Shown here: in pieces, positions 6,369 through 16,313 of the stretch
How positions within the stretch are numbered: position 1 is the first letter of the stretch
Layout of the letters: each line of letters begins with the position of its first letter
Assembly: GCF_012767755.2 (NCBI RefSeq)
Contig: NZ_AP023189.1
Coordinates: 4,280,001-4,344,000 of the forward strand
Length of the DNA stretch: 64,000 bases
Direction of reading: 5' to 3'
From: Pseudomonas tohonis
Lineage (GTDB): Bacteria > Pseudomonadota > Gammaproteobacteria > Pseudomonadales > Pseudomonadaceae
Position numbers and translations under genes: made by a program
Notes under the pieces: model-generated
The model's input: the letters and a program-made list of their open reading frames with translations, nothing else
Databases searched by the model: none
What the model was told of the DNA's origin: nothing

Positions 6369-9300
6369 CTATCTCGATGGAAATATAGTTATTGTTTCCC
6401 ATTTTTTTGTAACGGGATTCAGTTCATAGGTCGCCTGCACACTTCTCAAGTCACCCACCATTCTCGGAGCACCTTGCAAATCTGAATTCAACCTACTTCC
6501 AGCAATTCGCTCAAAGCCACGCCCGAGACTAATACCTAAATCACCGACATCAGTCGGCTTCACCGTAACGATAGTCTGCCCCGGATTTCGCGCTATTACT
6601 GCCTGCAAAGCCCCATCATTCCGGACAGCTTGATCTGCTTTTATAAGCAGTTGATCGGAATAGAATGCAGAAGACATTGGTGGAAGAACGGTTCTTCCAT
6701 TAGCCACCTTCACGTGACCATCAGGCGCCACACCGGTTAGCGCCCGATGCATTAACTGATCATCAGTCACACTTCCACCATGTCGAGCAATAGAGTGCGC
6801 ATTCGGATGAACTGTTACAAGCTCGAGGTGTTTAGGGTCAATTTTATTCGAGGCGCCCACCGAAACTGCACTCGCACCTGACGAGCCAATTGCTTTTGGG
6901 TCTGGCCCAACACTAAATTCATCGATACCACCTACTACCTTTCCGTTAACAGTAATTTTCCCTGAAGCATACTCCCCGGAAAGCGCTCCGCTATACGCCC
7001 CCTCAGATGCGGCCCACTCAGGCGTACCTTTAACCCCTCCAGCAGGCTTGGCTGGGAATCCAAGAGCAGCGACACCCAACGCACCAAAGACGATATTTCC
7101 CGCAGCGTTCCAAGCATCGCCATCAAGTGCCTGCTCTACGCCGTAGTCCAGCTGATAAACACCATTTACAACACTTGCAGCTCTGATTGCTGCTCCTAGC
7201 GGCCCTGTCAGTACGTACAACGCGGGCTGACCAATATTGGCTTCCCCCTGCCGTTCGGCTTGCTCCCTTAATAAGCCATTGGCTTTGGCATAGATCTCTT
7301 CGTTTTTACTGGTATCGCGCTGCCAGAAGGTCTTCTCGTACCAGTTCTTGCCATCCTCGCGACTTAGCTCTGCTTCCTTGCTCTTGTCGGACGAAAGTCC
7401 TGCATAGAGCCGATCGTAATCGACCATCCGATTGCCTTCCGTCAACAAGGCATTTACCAACCGGCTCGCAGTCTCCTTACCGTACTTTTGCATCTGCTCA
7501 TAGGCATAGACCTTCAGATAAGCAGCCAGCGTATTTCTCTCAGAAGCACTCAAAGAGTTCTGATCAAGCACATACTTATTCAGCAACGCATCGCTTTGCT
7601 GATCGGCCTTTTCCAAGGCGATCAGCATCCGAGCAGCGTCAAGACTAGAGTTCTGTTCAACCTCTTTCCGGAGCTTATCTCTCAGCTCCCGAGACTGATG
7701 CCCGAGGAAGTTGTACTGGGTAGAGTTCGCAGCCACGGCAGAACCAATCTGCATGGCTTTTTCATCCCCGCCCTGCGCTGCCGCTGTGAGAACACCCAGC
7801 ACCTGCGAGTTCATTACCAGCAGGCGGCCTCGCTCCTCCAAGGTCATCTGCGAGTACTGCTCAGCCAGCAAGCCGACCAAGGCTTCGTTTGCACCAGCAG
7901 CCAGAGCTCCGGTCTTGAAGTCGCCTCCTGCAGCTTCTGCAGCCAACCCACCCATCACCGCATGTAGGCCGATCTTTGCAAGGCCGCCTTCAGATAGGTG
8001 ATTGGCATCACTGAAATCACCCACCCATTTGAATCCCGCAGCCATGAAAGTGCTGGACAGGGTGCTCTGCAACACATTGTTCAGGCTGACGTCCTGCCCA
8101 AGTGCCTTGTTCACTAGCGCAGAAGTCCCATTCTGCAGTGCTTGGTTGGCGGCAAACTTACCTACCCCGGACCACGTATTCAGTGCGACCCCAGAGACTT
8201 GCCCGCTATTCAGCGTCAGCCCAGTATTTCCGGGAACACCATTGGTGGTAGTGGGTGCAGTATTCGTACTAGTCCACTTGTCATAGACCCCAGCGGTCAA
8301 ACCTGCCGTCACCCCAGTGACGACATACCCTTTCATCGCATCTTTCGACGTGATGTCTTTGACGACCGCGCCAAGATTCCCTCTGTTATTAATTGTGCTG
8401 ACAGCGGCCGAGCCCGCAGCAGAGGTCACCACAGAAGTAAGTGCGACATTTGCCCAGCCAGCACCTGCGGAGCCAACCGCTGTACCCGCAGCCGCCATCG
8501 CACTGCCAGAACCAGCCGTCGCGCCCGCAGCGCTACCAATGAGCCCACTAGCAGCACCTGCAGTGAAGTAGGCAACGATGATCGCGATGATGATCGCCGC
8601 ACCACCGCCTAGCCCCGAATGGCTATATTTGAATGAGTCGTGAATCTCTTTCACACGACGCCAGTCAACATCGCCCCGCTGTTCAACGTCCTTTAACCAG
8701 GCCAGTTGCGGGTCGGCAGCCACCATCGCATCGACGGTCTGGCTGACGCTCTGCTGGTTGATCTCCTTGATATCGATCTTCAGTCCATCGACAGCCTTGA
8801 TGGCGATCTCGCCCTGAGCGATCAGCTGGCTCTGCAATACCGTTTCATCGGTCTTGCCTTTGCCCTCCATGGAGTTCCACACGAAGCTGCTCTTGCTCTT
8901 CTCATGGCTCTCCTGGTGCATGTCCTTCACCGCTTCGAAGGTGATGGCACCACCGCTTTCGAGGGTGAGGTTGCCGCCGCTTTCCAGGTGGGCGCGCTGG
9001 TAGAGCTGGTCACCTTCACTGGCGAGGGTGAGGTCACCGCCGGTGATGATGCTGGTGCCGACATTACGGATATCAGTCACTTCGTCGCGCTGGGTCTTCT
9101 TGGCGCCGAAGGCCCCCTTCTTCTTCATGTCGTAGAGGTGGTAGTCGCTGTCCTGCCCTGCGGTCAGGGCCAGCTGTTCGCCGGCGTACAGGTAGGCCTC
9201 GTCGCCGGCCTTGAGCTTGCTGGCACTGACCAGCAGGTTGCCGCCCGCCTCGATATCGAGATCGCCGCCCGCTTCGATCACCGCCGCCTGCTGGCGGATG

Positions 9301-12300
9301 GTGCTGTCTTCCTTGTTGATCTTCTTGCCGCTGCGCTTGTAGCGGTATTCGCTGCTGGTCTCGTCGGCTGCCGCAGCGATGGTGACGTCGCGCTCGGCCT
9401 CCAGGCTGACATCGCCCCCCGCCTTGACGGTGCTGGCGATCACGGCGAGATCCTGCCCGGCACTGGCCTGCAGGTTGCCGCCGATCTGCACATCACTGCC
9501 ATGCTGAGTCGTACTGCTGTTGCTCCAGAAGTGGCGCTTGTCCTGGCGCATGCTGCCGTTCTCTTCGGCAGCGGAGGCGATGACCAGGTCATTGCCGGCC
9601 TTCAGGGTGGCGTTGCCGCCGGCCTTGAGGCTGCCGCCGATGTTCTGGATGTCCTTCCCGGCGGAGAGGTTCAGGCTGTTGCTGGCCTCGATCCCGGCGG
9701 CCTTGTCCACCACGCTGGTGAGCTGGCTGAAGTTCCTGCCGCTGCGGGCGTCCTGGCTGATGGTGCGCTCGTTGGTGATGTCGCCGGTGAGGGCGATGGC
9801 GCTGACGTCCTTGCCGTTGATGAGGCCACCACGTGCATTGCGGATGCTGTCGGTGGCGAGCAGGGACAGGCGCTCGCCGGCCTGCATCAGGCCGCTGTTG
9901 CTGACGTTGAGGGCCGAGGCCTGGAGGTTGTTGCTGGCCCGCAGGGTGCCGCTGTTGGTGAGGGTGGTGCCGCTGATCAGCGCCACGTCGCGGCCCTGGA
10001 TCAGCGCGCCGCTCGGGGCCAGGCGGTCCTTGGCCTGGGCCAGGTAGAGCACCGGCACCAGGACCTTCTCGCCATTCACCTCCTGCTCCTGCATCCACAC
10101 GATGTCGTGGGTCAGCGCGGCGACCTGCTCGGCGCTCAGGCCCACGCCCGGGGCGAGGTTGAGGGCTTCCTTGCTGGCGATGGCGTTGTCCATCAGGTAC
10201 TTGAACTGGGCCTCGTCCGAGGCGAGCCCATCGATGAAGCGCTTGCCGGTACGGGCGACGATCGCTTCGCGGATCAGGCGCTGCTCGTACAGGCCATCAC
10301 CCAGGCGCTTCTGTGCCTGGTCGGCGTCGAAGCCGAGGCGGCTCAGCATGTAGTCGGAGCTGAGGAAGCTCTTGAGGTTGGCGAACTCGGCGCGGGTCTC
10401 GACCAGGTAGCGATGGCCGGGGCCTTCATTGACGTGGAACAGGCCGTTCTGCCCCTGGGGCAGGCCGAAGCCGGGCAGTGTCAGCGGGTTGACCGCCTGC
10501 TGGTTGGGGTCCGGCGCCAGCTGTGCGTTGAGCTGCACCACCAGCGGTTGGCTGGTCAGGCCCACCTGGCTGTCCAGGCTCTGGGCGTTGCCGCCCTGGG
10601 GCGCCTGGTTGGCCAGGACCGAGTCGTTGGTGATGGGCTGGGTGGCCGGGATGCTGACGTTGCCGCCGGCCTGGATGATGGCCGGCGAGCCGACACCGGT
10701 GGGCGTGCGGGTCTCGATGTCGCTGGTCAGCGCCCAGCTGTAGAGCGCGCTGGGTACCTCCTTGGGCATCGGCTGGGCGTTGTAGGGGTTGATGTAGTTG
10801 TCGCGGAAACGCTCGTCGGTGCCGTCGGTGACGCGGCCGGTATTGAAGCGGCGTACACGCTCGATGATGCCGCTGGCGGCACCGGTGTTTTCCAGGCTGG
10901 TGCCCTGGATGCCGATGTTGCCGGTGGCGCTCAGGCTGCTGTAGCGGTTGGCGATGACGCCGCCCTGGATATCGAGGCTGCCGCCGCTGTGGATGCGCGA
11001 GGCGGCGGAGTCTTCCAGCACCGAGTTTTCGAAGCGCTCGGTGGCGACGTAGTCGACGTTGTGGTGGTCACCGCTGCAGTCGTAGCAGACCACGCTGATG
11101 GAGCCGGCAACCAGCGTCTTGCCGGGAGTGAACAGCTCCTTGCGGTTGGTCAGGGTGGCGGCGCGCAGGGTCATGTCGCCGCTGGATTCGATGCCGCCGG
11201 AGCGGTTCTCCAGCAACGCCATCTGCCCATTCGCATCATCCCTGGCGGCGCTCAGGGCGCCCAGGCTGTAGAGGTCGCCCTTGAGGTTGGTGAGGCTGTT
11301 GGCGCGCAGGGCCATGTCGGCGCCGCTGAACACCAGGCCCTGGTTGAGCAGGGTCGGGGCTTCGATGCGCAGCTTCTGCGCGGCGCCGAGGGTGCCGCGG
11401 TTGTCGAGGCTGGCGACGATCAGCAGGGCGTCGCCCACGGTGCTGATGGTGCCGGCGTTGACCAGGCTGCTGCCGAGGCGGAACTCGCCCTTGCCGCCGC
11501 TGCGCAGCTGGGCGCCCTGGCCGAGTTCGGCGCTGGCGGCGCTGAGGGTCAGGTCGCCCAGGCTCTTCAGGCTGCCGTTGCCCTGGTAGCGGCCGCTGAG
11601 GGCCAGTTGCAGCCTGCCTTCGGTTTCGATGGCGCCGTCGTTGGTCCAGTCGCCGCCGCTGGCGGTGATGTCGTCGATGGACACCAGCTTGCCGCTGGCG
11701 GTCTGGGTGAAGGTGCCGACCTTGAGGTCCAGGCGCTGGGCCTGGAGCAGGCTGCTGTTGGTCCAGTCGGCGACGTCGAGGCTGAGCACGCCGTTGGTGA
11801 TGAAGCTGCCGCCGGCCTGCCCGGCATCGGCCAGGCTGAGGGCGAAGCCCTGGGTGCCGACGTGGCGCAGGGTGCCTTGCTGGTTGCTGAGGCTGGCGCT
11901 GGTGAGGGTGAAGCCGGCGTTGCCGATTTCCACCAGGCCGCCGTCGTTGTCGAAGCGACCACCGATGGCGAAGGTGCTGCTGCCGGTGCTGCCGAGGGCG
12001 CGCAACTTGCCGCCGGCGTTGCTGGCGGAGCCGAGGTCGAGGTTCAGGGTCTTGCCGGCTTCGATCAGGCCGCCGTCGTTGGCCAGTTTGCCGGCCAGCT
12101 TGAGGCTGGCGCTGTCGCCGCCGAGGGTGCCGCCCTGGTTGCGCAGGCTGTCGGCGTCGACCTTGACCGCCTGCTTGGCGAGCAGCTGGCCGCCGTCGTT
12201 GATGACTTCGCCGCGCTTAATCTCCAGGTCGCCCTGGGTGGCGACGATCTGGCCCTGGCCGTTGTCCAGGCGGGTGCTGCTGGTGAGCTCGACGCTGTCG

Positions 12301-13949
12301 CCCTGGATGCGGCCCTGGCCGTTGCCGAGGCTGTCGACGGTGGCCTTGAGGGCGCCGCCCTGGGCATGGAGGCGGCCCTGCTGGTTGTGCAGTTCACCGG
12401 CTGCGAGGGTCAGCGTGCCGTCGCCGGTGAGGACCTTGCCGCTGCGGTTGTCCAGGCGGGTGCTGGCGGTGGCCTTGAGCTCGCCGCTGTCGGCCTGGAG
12501 GGTGCCGCCCTGGTTGTCCAGCACGGCGGTGCTGAGGGTCAGGCCGCCGGCCTTGGAGAGGATCAGGCCGTCGCCGAGATTCTTCACCTCATCGGTGACG
12601 GTGACGGTCAGCGCCTGGTTGGCGGCCAGGGTGCCGCCGCTGTTGTCCAGCTGCCTGCCGTCGACCGTCAGGTCCTGCCGGCCGATGAGCTGGCCGCCCT
12701 GGTTGTGCAGGGTCTGGGCCTTCACCTGGGCGGAGCCGGCGGCGACCAGCTGCGCCCCCTGGTTGTCGAGCGTCGTGAGGTCGGTGGTCAGGCTGCCCTG
12801 GGCCAGCACCTGGCCACGGTTGGCCAGGGTGCCGCCCTGGATGTCGAGGACGCTGGCGGTGTTGGCACTGCCGTCGGCGCGCACGCCGGCTTCCAGGTGG
12901 CCCTGGTTGTCGATGCGCGCGGCATTCAGGTTCAGGTCGCCGGCGGCGGCCAGGCTTTCCTTCACCTCGACGGTGCCGGCGCTGGTGACGCGGGCCTTGC
13001 CGCCGGCGTAGGCGCCGCGGGTCAGGTCGATGTCGGTGGCCTTGAGGGCGATATCGCCGCTGGCGGCGGTGCGCGCGAGGGTCAGCTTGCCGTTGGCGTC
13101 GATCTGGATGTCGCCGCCGCTGGCGGCCATGTCGCCGGCCAGCTTCACGCCCACGCCCTGCTCGGTGCCCACCAGGCGGATCGCGCCGGCGTACATGCCG
13201 CCGAGGGCGGAGCTGTCGATGGCCAGTTGCGGCTGTGCGCTGCCATCGGCGGCCTTGGCGGTGGCGGCCAGGGTGGCGGCGTCCACCTCGTTGCGGCCGG
13301 TGACCAGGGCCAGTTGCCTGGCGTGCAACTCGGCGTTGATCTGCGCGCTGCGGGTGATCAGCTCGAACTGGTCGACGTTGCCGGCGTTGAGGCCGGCGCC
13401 CTCGATGGCGATGGCGCCGCCGTCCACGTCGTAGCGGTCGAGGCGGCCGTTCTCCACCACCGGCTTGCCGGTGCTCAGGGTGACCTTGGGCGTGTTGATG
13501 AAGCCGCAGCCGTCACAGGTGATGCCGTGGGGGTTGGCGACGATGACGTGGGCGCCCTGCCCGGCCACCTCGGTGTAGCCCTTGAGCTGGCTGGGGCTGC
13601 CACCGCTGACCTCGTTGAGGATGAGGCCGGCGGCGCGGCCGTTGAGGTTGGCGTTGCCGATGATGTAGCCGCCGAGCTGGGTGTTCTGCAGCTTGTCGGT
13701 GGCGTTGTTGAGGATCAGCCCCTGCTGGCCGACGTTGTAGTCGGTGAAGCGGTTGTGGGACAGGCCGTTGGCGTTGGGCGTGGCGATGTTGACCACCGGC
13801 ACGCCGTTGCCGGCGCTGCCGATGCTGGTGTTGCCACCGGCGGCCGCGTCCACCGCGAGATCAGCGGCGGTGGAGACGATGGGGTTGAGGAACATCACGC
13901 CGACGAGGACGGTGGCGATGTTCTGGAAGAAGGGGCTGCGAACGTCCAT
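6369..13949 (-). CDS. cdiA: CdiA-like filamentous hemagglutinin with C-terminal toxin (TpsA)
   Basis: A 2526-residue exoprotein. Residues 1-28 are a signal sequence. A TPS secretion domain follows to about 300, with NPHGI at 139-143 and a Cys pair (C145, C148). Residues about 300-940 are filamentous-hemagglutinin repeats (variants of LDNQGGTL). Residues about 950-1400 hold the non-repetitive region with FLSSDYML and KRLGDGLYEQ typical of Pseudomonas CdiA proteins. More FHA repeats run to about 1750, then an Ala/Gly-rich DUF637-like stretch. TQYNFLGHQ at about 2078 may stand in for a VENN-type boundary. The toxin begins near 2320. H2385, H2390, R2402, the SSAF at 2426-2429 and T2521-I-F2523-P resemble RNase A-like CdiA toxins. 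Composition falls to mid-40s percent GC over the toxin. The ATG has GGAG upstream. Confidence 0.88.
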   Translation of the reverse strand: MDVRSPFFQNIATVLVGVMFLNPIVSTAADLAVDAAAGGNTSIGSAGNGVPVVNIATPNANGLSHNRFTDYNVGQQGLILNNATDKLQNTQLGGYIIGNANLNGRAAGLILNEVSGGSPSQLKGYTEVAGQGAHVIVANPHGITCDGCGFINTPKVTLSTGKPVVENGRLDRYDVDGGAIAIEGAGLNAGNVDQFELITRSAQINAELHARQLALVTGRNEVDAATLAATAKAADGSAQPQLAIDSSALGGMYAGAIRLVGTEQGVGVKLAGDMAASGGDIQIDANGKLTLARTAASGDIALKATDIDLTRGAYAGGKARVTSAGTVEVKESLAAAGDLNLNAARIDNQGHLEAGVRADGSANTASVLDIQGGTLANRGQVLAQGSLTTDLTTLDNQGAQLVAAGSAQVKAQTLHNQGGQLIGRQDLTVDGRQLDNSGGTLAANQALTVTVTDEVKNLGDGLILSKAGGLTLSTAVLDNQGGTLQADSGELKATASTRLDNRSGKVLTGDGTLTLAAGELHNQQGRLHAQGGALKATVDSLGNGQGRIQGDSVELTSSTRLDNGQGQIVATQGDLEIKRGEVINDGGQLLAKQAVKVDADSLRNQGGTLGGDSASLKLAGKLANDGGLIEAGKTLNLDLGSASNAGGKLRALGSTGSSTFAIGGRFDNDGGLVEIGNAGFTLTSASLSNQQGTLRHVGTQGFALSLADAGQAGGSFITNGVLSLDVADWTNSSLLQAQRLDLKVGTFTQTASGKLVSIDDITASGGDWTNDGAIETEGRLQLALSGRYQGNGSLKSLGDLTLSAASAELGQGAQLRSGGKGEFRLGSSLVNAGTISTVGDALLIVASLDNRGTLGAAQKLRIEAPTLLNQGLVFSGADMALRANSLTNLKGDLYSLGALSAARDDANGQMALLENRSGGIESSGDMTLRAATLTNRKELFTPGKTLVAGSISVVCYDCSGDHHNVDYVATERFENSVLEDSAASRIHSGGSLDIQGGVIANRYSSLSATGNIGIQGTSLENTGAASGIIERVRRFNTGRVTDGTDERFRDNYINPYNAQPMPKEVPSALYSWALTSDIETRTPTGVGSPAIIQAGGNVSIPATQPITNDSVLANQAPQGGNAQSLDSQVGLTSQPLVVQLNAQLAPDPNQQAVNPLTLPGFGLPQGQNGLFHVNEGPGHRYLVETRAEFANLKSFLSSDYMLSRLGFDADQAQKRLGDGLYEQRLIREAIVARTGKRFIDGLASDEAQFKYLMDNAIASKEALNLAPGVGLSAEQVAALTHDIVWMQEQEVNGEKVLVPVLYLAQAKDRLAPSGALIQGRDVALISGTTLTNSGTLRASNNLQASALNVSNSGLMQAGERLSLLATDSIRNARGGLINGKDVSAIALTGDITNERTISQDARSGRNFSQLTSVVDKAAGIEASNSLNLSAGKDIQNIGGSLKAGGNATLKAGNDLVIASAAEENGSMRQDKRHFWSNSSTTQHGSDVQIGGNLQASAGQDLAVIASTVKAGGDVSLEAERDVTIAAAADETSSEYRYKRSGKKINKEDSTIRQQAAVIEAGGDLDIEAGGNLLVSASKLKAGDEAYLYAGEQLALTAGQDSDYHLYDMKKKGAFGAKKTQRDEVTDIRNVGTSIITGGDLTLASEGDQLYQRAHLESGGNLTLESGGAITFEAVKDMHQESHEKSKSSFVWNSMEGKGKTDETVLQSQLIAQGEIAIKAVDGLKIDIKEINQQSVSQTVDAMVAADPQLAWLKDVEQRGDVDWRRVKEIHDSFKYSHSGLGGGAAIIIAIIVAYFTAGAASGLIGSAAGATAGSGSAMAAAGTAVGSAGAGWANVALTSVVTSAAGSAAVSTINNRGNLGAVVKDITSKDAMKGYVVTGVTAGLTAGVYDKWTSTNTAPTTTNGVPGNTGLTLNSGQVSGVALNTWSGVGKFAANQALQNGTSALVNKALGQDVSLNNVLQSTLSSTFMAAGFKWVGDFSDANHLSEGGLAKIGLHAVMGGLAAEAAGGDFKTGALAAGANEALVGLLAEQYSQMTLEERGRLLVMNSQVLGVLTAAAQGGDEKAMQIGSAVAANSTQYNFLGHQSRELRDKLRKEVEQNSSLDAARMLIALEKADQQSDALLNKYVLDQNSLSASERNTLAAYLKVYAYEQMQKYGKETASRLVNALLTEGNRMVDYDRLYAGLSSDKSKEAELSREDGKNWYEKTFWQRDTSKNEEIYAKANGLLREQAERQGEANIGQPALYVLTGPLGAAIRAASVVNGVYQLDYGVEQALDGDAWNAAGNIVFGALGVAALGFPAKPAGGVKGTPEWAASEGAYSGALSGEYASGKITVNGKVVGGIDEFSVGPDPKAIGSSGASAVSVGASNKIDPKHLELVTVHPNAHSIARHGGSVTDDQLMHRALTGVAPDGHVKVANGRTVLPPMSSAFYSDQLLIKADQAVRNDGALQAVIARNPGQTIVTVKPTDVGDLGISLGRGFERIAGSRLNSDLQGAPRMVGDLRSVQATYELNPVTKKWETITIFPSR

Positions 13950-13976
13950 GTACTGGAACTCCGGGCGAAGCTGAAA

Positions 13977-15680
13977 TCAGAAGAAGAGGTCGAAGCGGAA
14001 ATACACCGGGTGCTCCTGGCGCGTGATGGCGTCAGGGCGTTCCAGGGACCGCGCGAAGGTGACCGAGGCGGCCAGGTGCTGGCCCCGGGCACTGAATTCG
14101 AAGGCGTTGCCGCTGAGGCGGCCGCTCTGGCCGGGGTTGTAGCGATCCCCGTGGATCACCCCCAGGTCGTAGGCGAAGGCGGCGCCGTATTCCTGCACGA
14201 ACGGCTGCAGCGCCGCCCAGGTCACCGGCCGCCGCCAGCGCAGCTGGTTGCGCCAGTAGGCACCGGTGTCGCCGGAGAGGGATTGTTCCTTGAAGCCACG
14301 CACCGAGCTGAGGCCGCCGACGCTGATGCGCTGCGGGCTGTAGAGCACGTCTTCGCTGTGCTGGCCGTTGACCAGGCTGTCGACGCTGAAGGATTCGCCC
14401 AGCAGCTGGAAGGACTGCAGGTAGCTGGCGGTGAGGCTGTACTTGTTGTAGCGGGCCTCGGGCGAGTGGTGGAACGGTGTGCGGTCGTGCTGGGCGTCGA
14501 AGGCGCCGATGCCGCGCTGCCAGCCGACATCGACGTTGACGAAGGCGTTGCCGATGCGCCGGCCGTGGTTGAAGCCCAGCTGGGATTCGGTCAGGCGCGG
14601 GCTGGAGTTGCCGAGCAGGCTGTTTTCCACGTAGTTGCGCGTTTCCAGGTGGGCGATGCCGAGGCTGGCAGCGGTCTTGCTGACGCTGTCGCGATGCAGC
14701 ACGCGCTCGGCACGCAGCTGGTGGTTCTTGCTCTCGCCGTCGGTGCCGAAGGCGAAGCCGTCGCCCTGGTTACGGGTGCGGTAGTAGCTCTGGCTGTAGG
14801 CGTAGCTGAAGTTCCACCAGCCGTAGGGCAGGTTGTAGAGGACGCTCTGGTTGGCCGAGTGCTTCCAGTGGTCGCTGGCCAGGTCGCCGCCGCCGCGCAG
14901 GCTGAGCTGGTCGGCCAGGCCGAAGGGGCTGTCCCAGTCGAGGCTGGCGCCCCACTGCTGCTCGCCGGTGCTGCGCTGGCCGTCGTTGTGGCGGTTCAGG
15001 CCCACGCGCCAGGGCTTGGCAGGCTCGCCCTTGAGTTGCACGCGGCTGCCGCCCACGTCCGCGCCGGGCACCAGTTCCAGTTGCGCGGGGCGCGACGGCA
15101 GGCGGTTGATCTGGTCCACCAGCTGTTCCATTTCGCGCAAATCGAGCACCTCGCCGTCGCGCGCGGGCGAGGCCATGGCCAGTTCGCGGTCGCTGGCGAT
15201 GGCGGAGCTGTCGAGGCCTTCGAGCTTGCCCTCGACCACGATCACGTCCAGCTCGCCGTCGGCCAGGTCCTGCTGCGGCAGGTAGGCGCGCGAGGTGACG
15301 TAGCCCTTGTCGATGTAGTGCTGGGTGATGGCCTTGAGCAGCTCGTTGAGACGGCCGCTGTCCAGGCACTGGTTTTCGAACGGCTTGAGCAGCTCGCGCT
15401 GGCGTGGCGCGGCAATCAGGTTGGCACCCTGCAGGCGGATGCTGCGGATGTCGAAGCACGGCCCCTGGGTGGCGGGGGCGCTGGGCTGGACGGGGGCCTC
15501 ACGGCCGGGCAGTTGCTGCAGGTCCTGCAGGCGCTTGCGCTGCTCCTCGAGGATGCGGTCCTGGCGCTCGCGGATCAGGTCGCGATCGCCAGCAAAGGGC
15601 GCACCGGGGCTATCAGCCGCGAAAACGGAAAAAGCAGGAAAAAGCAGGCAGAAACCCGCAGCGAAAGACTGCAGACGCAT
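13977..15680 (-). CDS. cdiB: TpsB/CdiB outer-membrane transporter of the two-partner system
   Basis: A 567-residue Omp85/TpsB transporter (FhaC/ShlB type). A signal peptide (residues 1-22) is followed by an N-terminal helix region (RERQDRILEEQRKRLQDLQ). POTRA domains with CFDIRSIRLQGANL and VDVIVVEGKLEG-like segments come next, then a 16-strand barrel; SVRGFKEQSLSGDTG carries the family VRGF motif of loop 6. It ends in phenylalanine (RFDLFF) as expected for an outer-membrane barrel. The ATG at 15680 has AAGGAC upstream and gives a proper signal peptide; the longer frame to 15779 does not. It exports the CdiA-like protein encoded 27 bp downstream. Confidence 0.92.
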   Translation of the reverse strand: MRLQSFAAGFCLLFPAFSVFAADSPGAPFAGDRDLIRERQDRILEEQRKRLQDLQQLPGREAPVQPSAPATQGPCFDIRSIRLQGANLIAAPRQRELLKPFENQCLDSGRLNELLKAITQHYIDKGYVTSRAYLPQQDLADGELDVIVVEGKLEGLDSSAIASDRELAMASPARDGEVLDLREMEQLVDQINRLPSRPAQLELVPGADVGGSRVQLKGEPAKPWRVGLNRHNDGQRSTGEQQWGASLDWDSPFGLADQLSLRGGGDLASDHWKHSANQSVLYNLPYGWWNFSYAYSQSYYRTRNQGDGFAFGTDGESKNHQLRAERVLHRDSVSKTAASLGIAHLETRNYVENSLLGNSSPRLTESQLGFNHGRRIGNAFVNVDVGWQRGIGAFDAQHDRTPFHHSPEARYNKYSLTASYLQSFQLLGESFSVDSLVNGQHSEDVLYSPQRISVGGLSSVRGFKEQSLSGDTGAYWRNQLRWRRPVTWAALQPFVQEYGAAFAYDLGVIHGDRYNPGQSGRLSGNAFEFSARGQHLAASVTFARSLERPDAITRQEHPVYFRFDLFF

Positions 15681-15890
15681 TGCGACCGTCCTTGGAGTAA
15701 TGGCATATCGACATCGGGGCGGCATTTTTATGGCGCCGGGAACTTCGCTCAAGCCCTTTCCCGACCAAATGCGAACCACTCGTCAGATGACTTGCAAAAT
15801 GCCATCACTCTGGCACGGCAGTGCCAGAGCCTGCGGTCCAGACGGGACTTTCCTGTCCAGCTTCCTGCCGGCAGGGCCCGAATCGCGGAC
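15681..15890 (-). promoter_or_regulatory. Upstream region of the cdiBAI operon
   Basis: About 210 bp containing the presumed promoter. A perfect 7-bp hairpin CTGGCAC-GGCA-GTGCCAG (15810-15827) is visible. No convincing -35/-10 or -24/-12 pair was found. Confidence 0.35.
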
Positions 15891-15917
15891 AAAAAAAAGC
15901 CCGCAGTGTGAACGGGC
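15891..15917 (-). terminator. Terminator after hiuH
   Basis: On the minus strand GCCCG...CGGGC with a 9-base loop is followed by eight Ts. It separates hiuH from the cdi operon, so cdi transcription must start within 15681-15890. Confidence 0.75.
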
Positions 15918-15959
15918 CGGGAAAAAGGACTCGCTGATGAGTAAGGGGTAAGACGGTTA

Positions 15960-16313
15960 CTAGCTGCCGCGATAGGTGGAGTAGCTGTAGGGGGAGATCA
16001 GCAGCGGCACGTGGTAATGGTCCTGCTCGGCGCTGATGCCGAAACGCAGCACGACCACATCGAGGAAGGCCTGCTCGGGCAGCTTCACGCCGCGCTTGCG
16101 GTAGTAGTCGCCGGCGTGGAAATGCAGCTGGTAGACACCGGTGGCGTAGGTGTCGCCCTGCAGCAGGGGCGCGTCGCAGCGACCGTCGTCATTGGTGGTG
16201 GTGCGGGTGATCAGCTCCAGGCCGCCATTCTCGACGCGGTAGAGCTCGATGCTGATGTCGCTGCCAGGGCAACCGTGGGCGGCATCCAGTACGTGGGTGG
16301 TCAATCGTCCCAT
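15960..16313 (-). CDS. hiuH: 5-hydroxyisourate hydrolase (transthyretin-like)
   Basis: A 117-residue transthyretin-related enzyme that hydrolyses 5-hydroxyisourate to OHCU, the second step of urate breakdown. Both family signatures are present: [14 protein letters not shown] at the N terminus and [19 protein letters not shown] at the C terminus. The catalytic His/Arg set is visible in [13 protein letters not shown] and YRGS. I start at the ATG at 16313, because the frame extension to 16340 adds non-family residues. It is divergent from puuE with a shared operator region. Confidence 0.95.
   Translation of the reverse strand: MGRLTTHVLDAAHGCPGSDISIELYRVENGGLELITRTTTNDDGRCDAPLLQGDTYATGVYQLHFHAGDYYRKRGVKLPEQAFLDVVVLRFGISAEQDHYHVPLLISPYSYSTYRGS

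Noticed and set aside
15797..15827. Possible sigma54 (-24/-12) promoter for cdiB around TGGCA
   Set aside because: Spacing between GG and GC elements does not fit on either strand.
8706..15911. A 2401-codon open frame on the plus strand opposite cdiA and cdiB
   Set aside because: It is antisense to two well-supported genes. Its Ala/Val/Gly/Leu-rich composition comes from the strong third-position GC bias and repeats of the opposite strand, and it has no domain I recognise.
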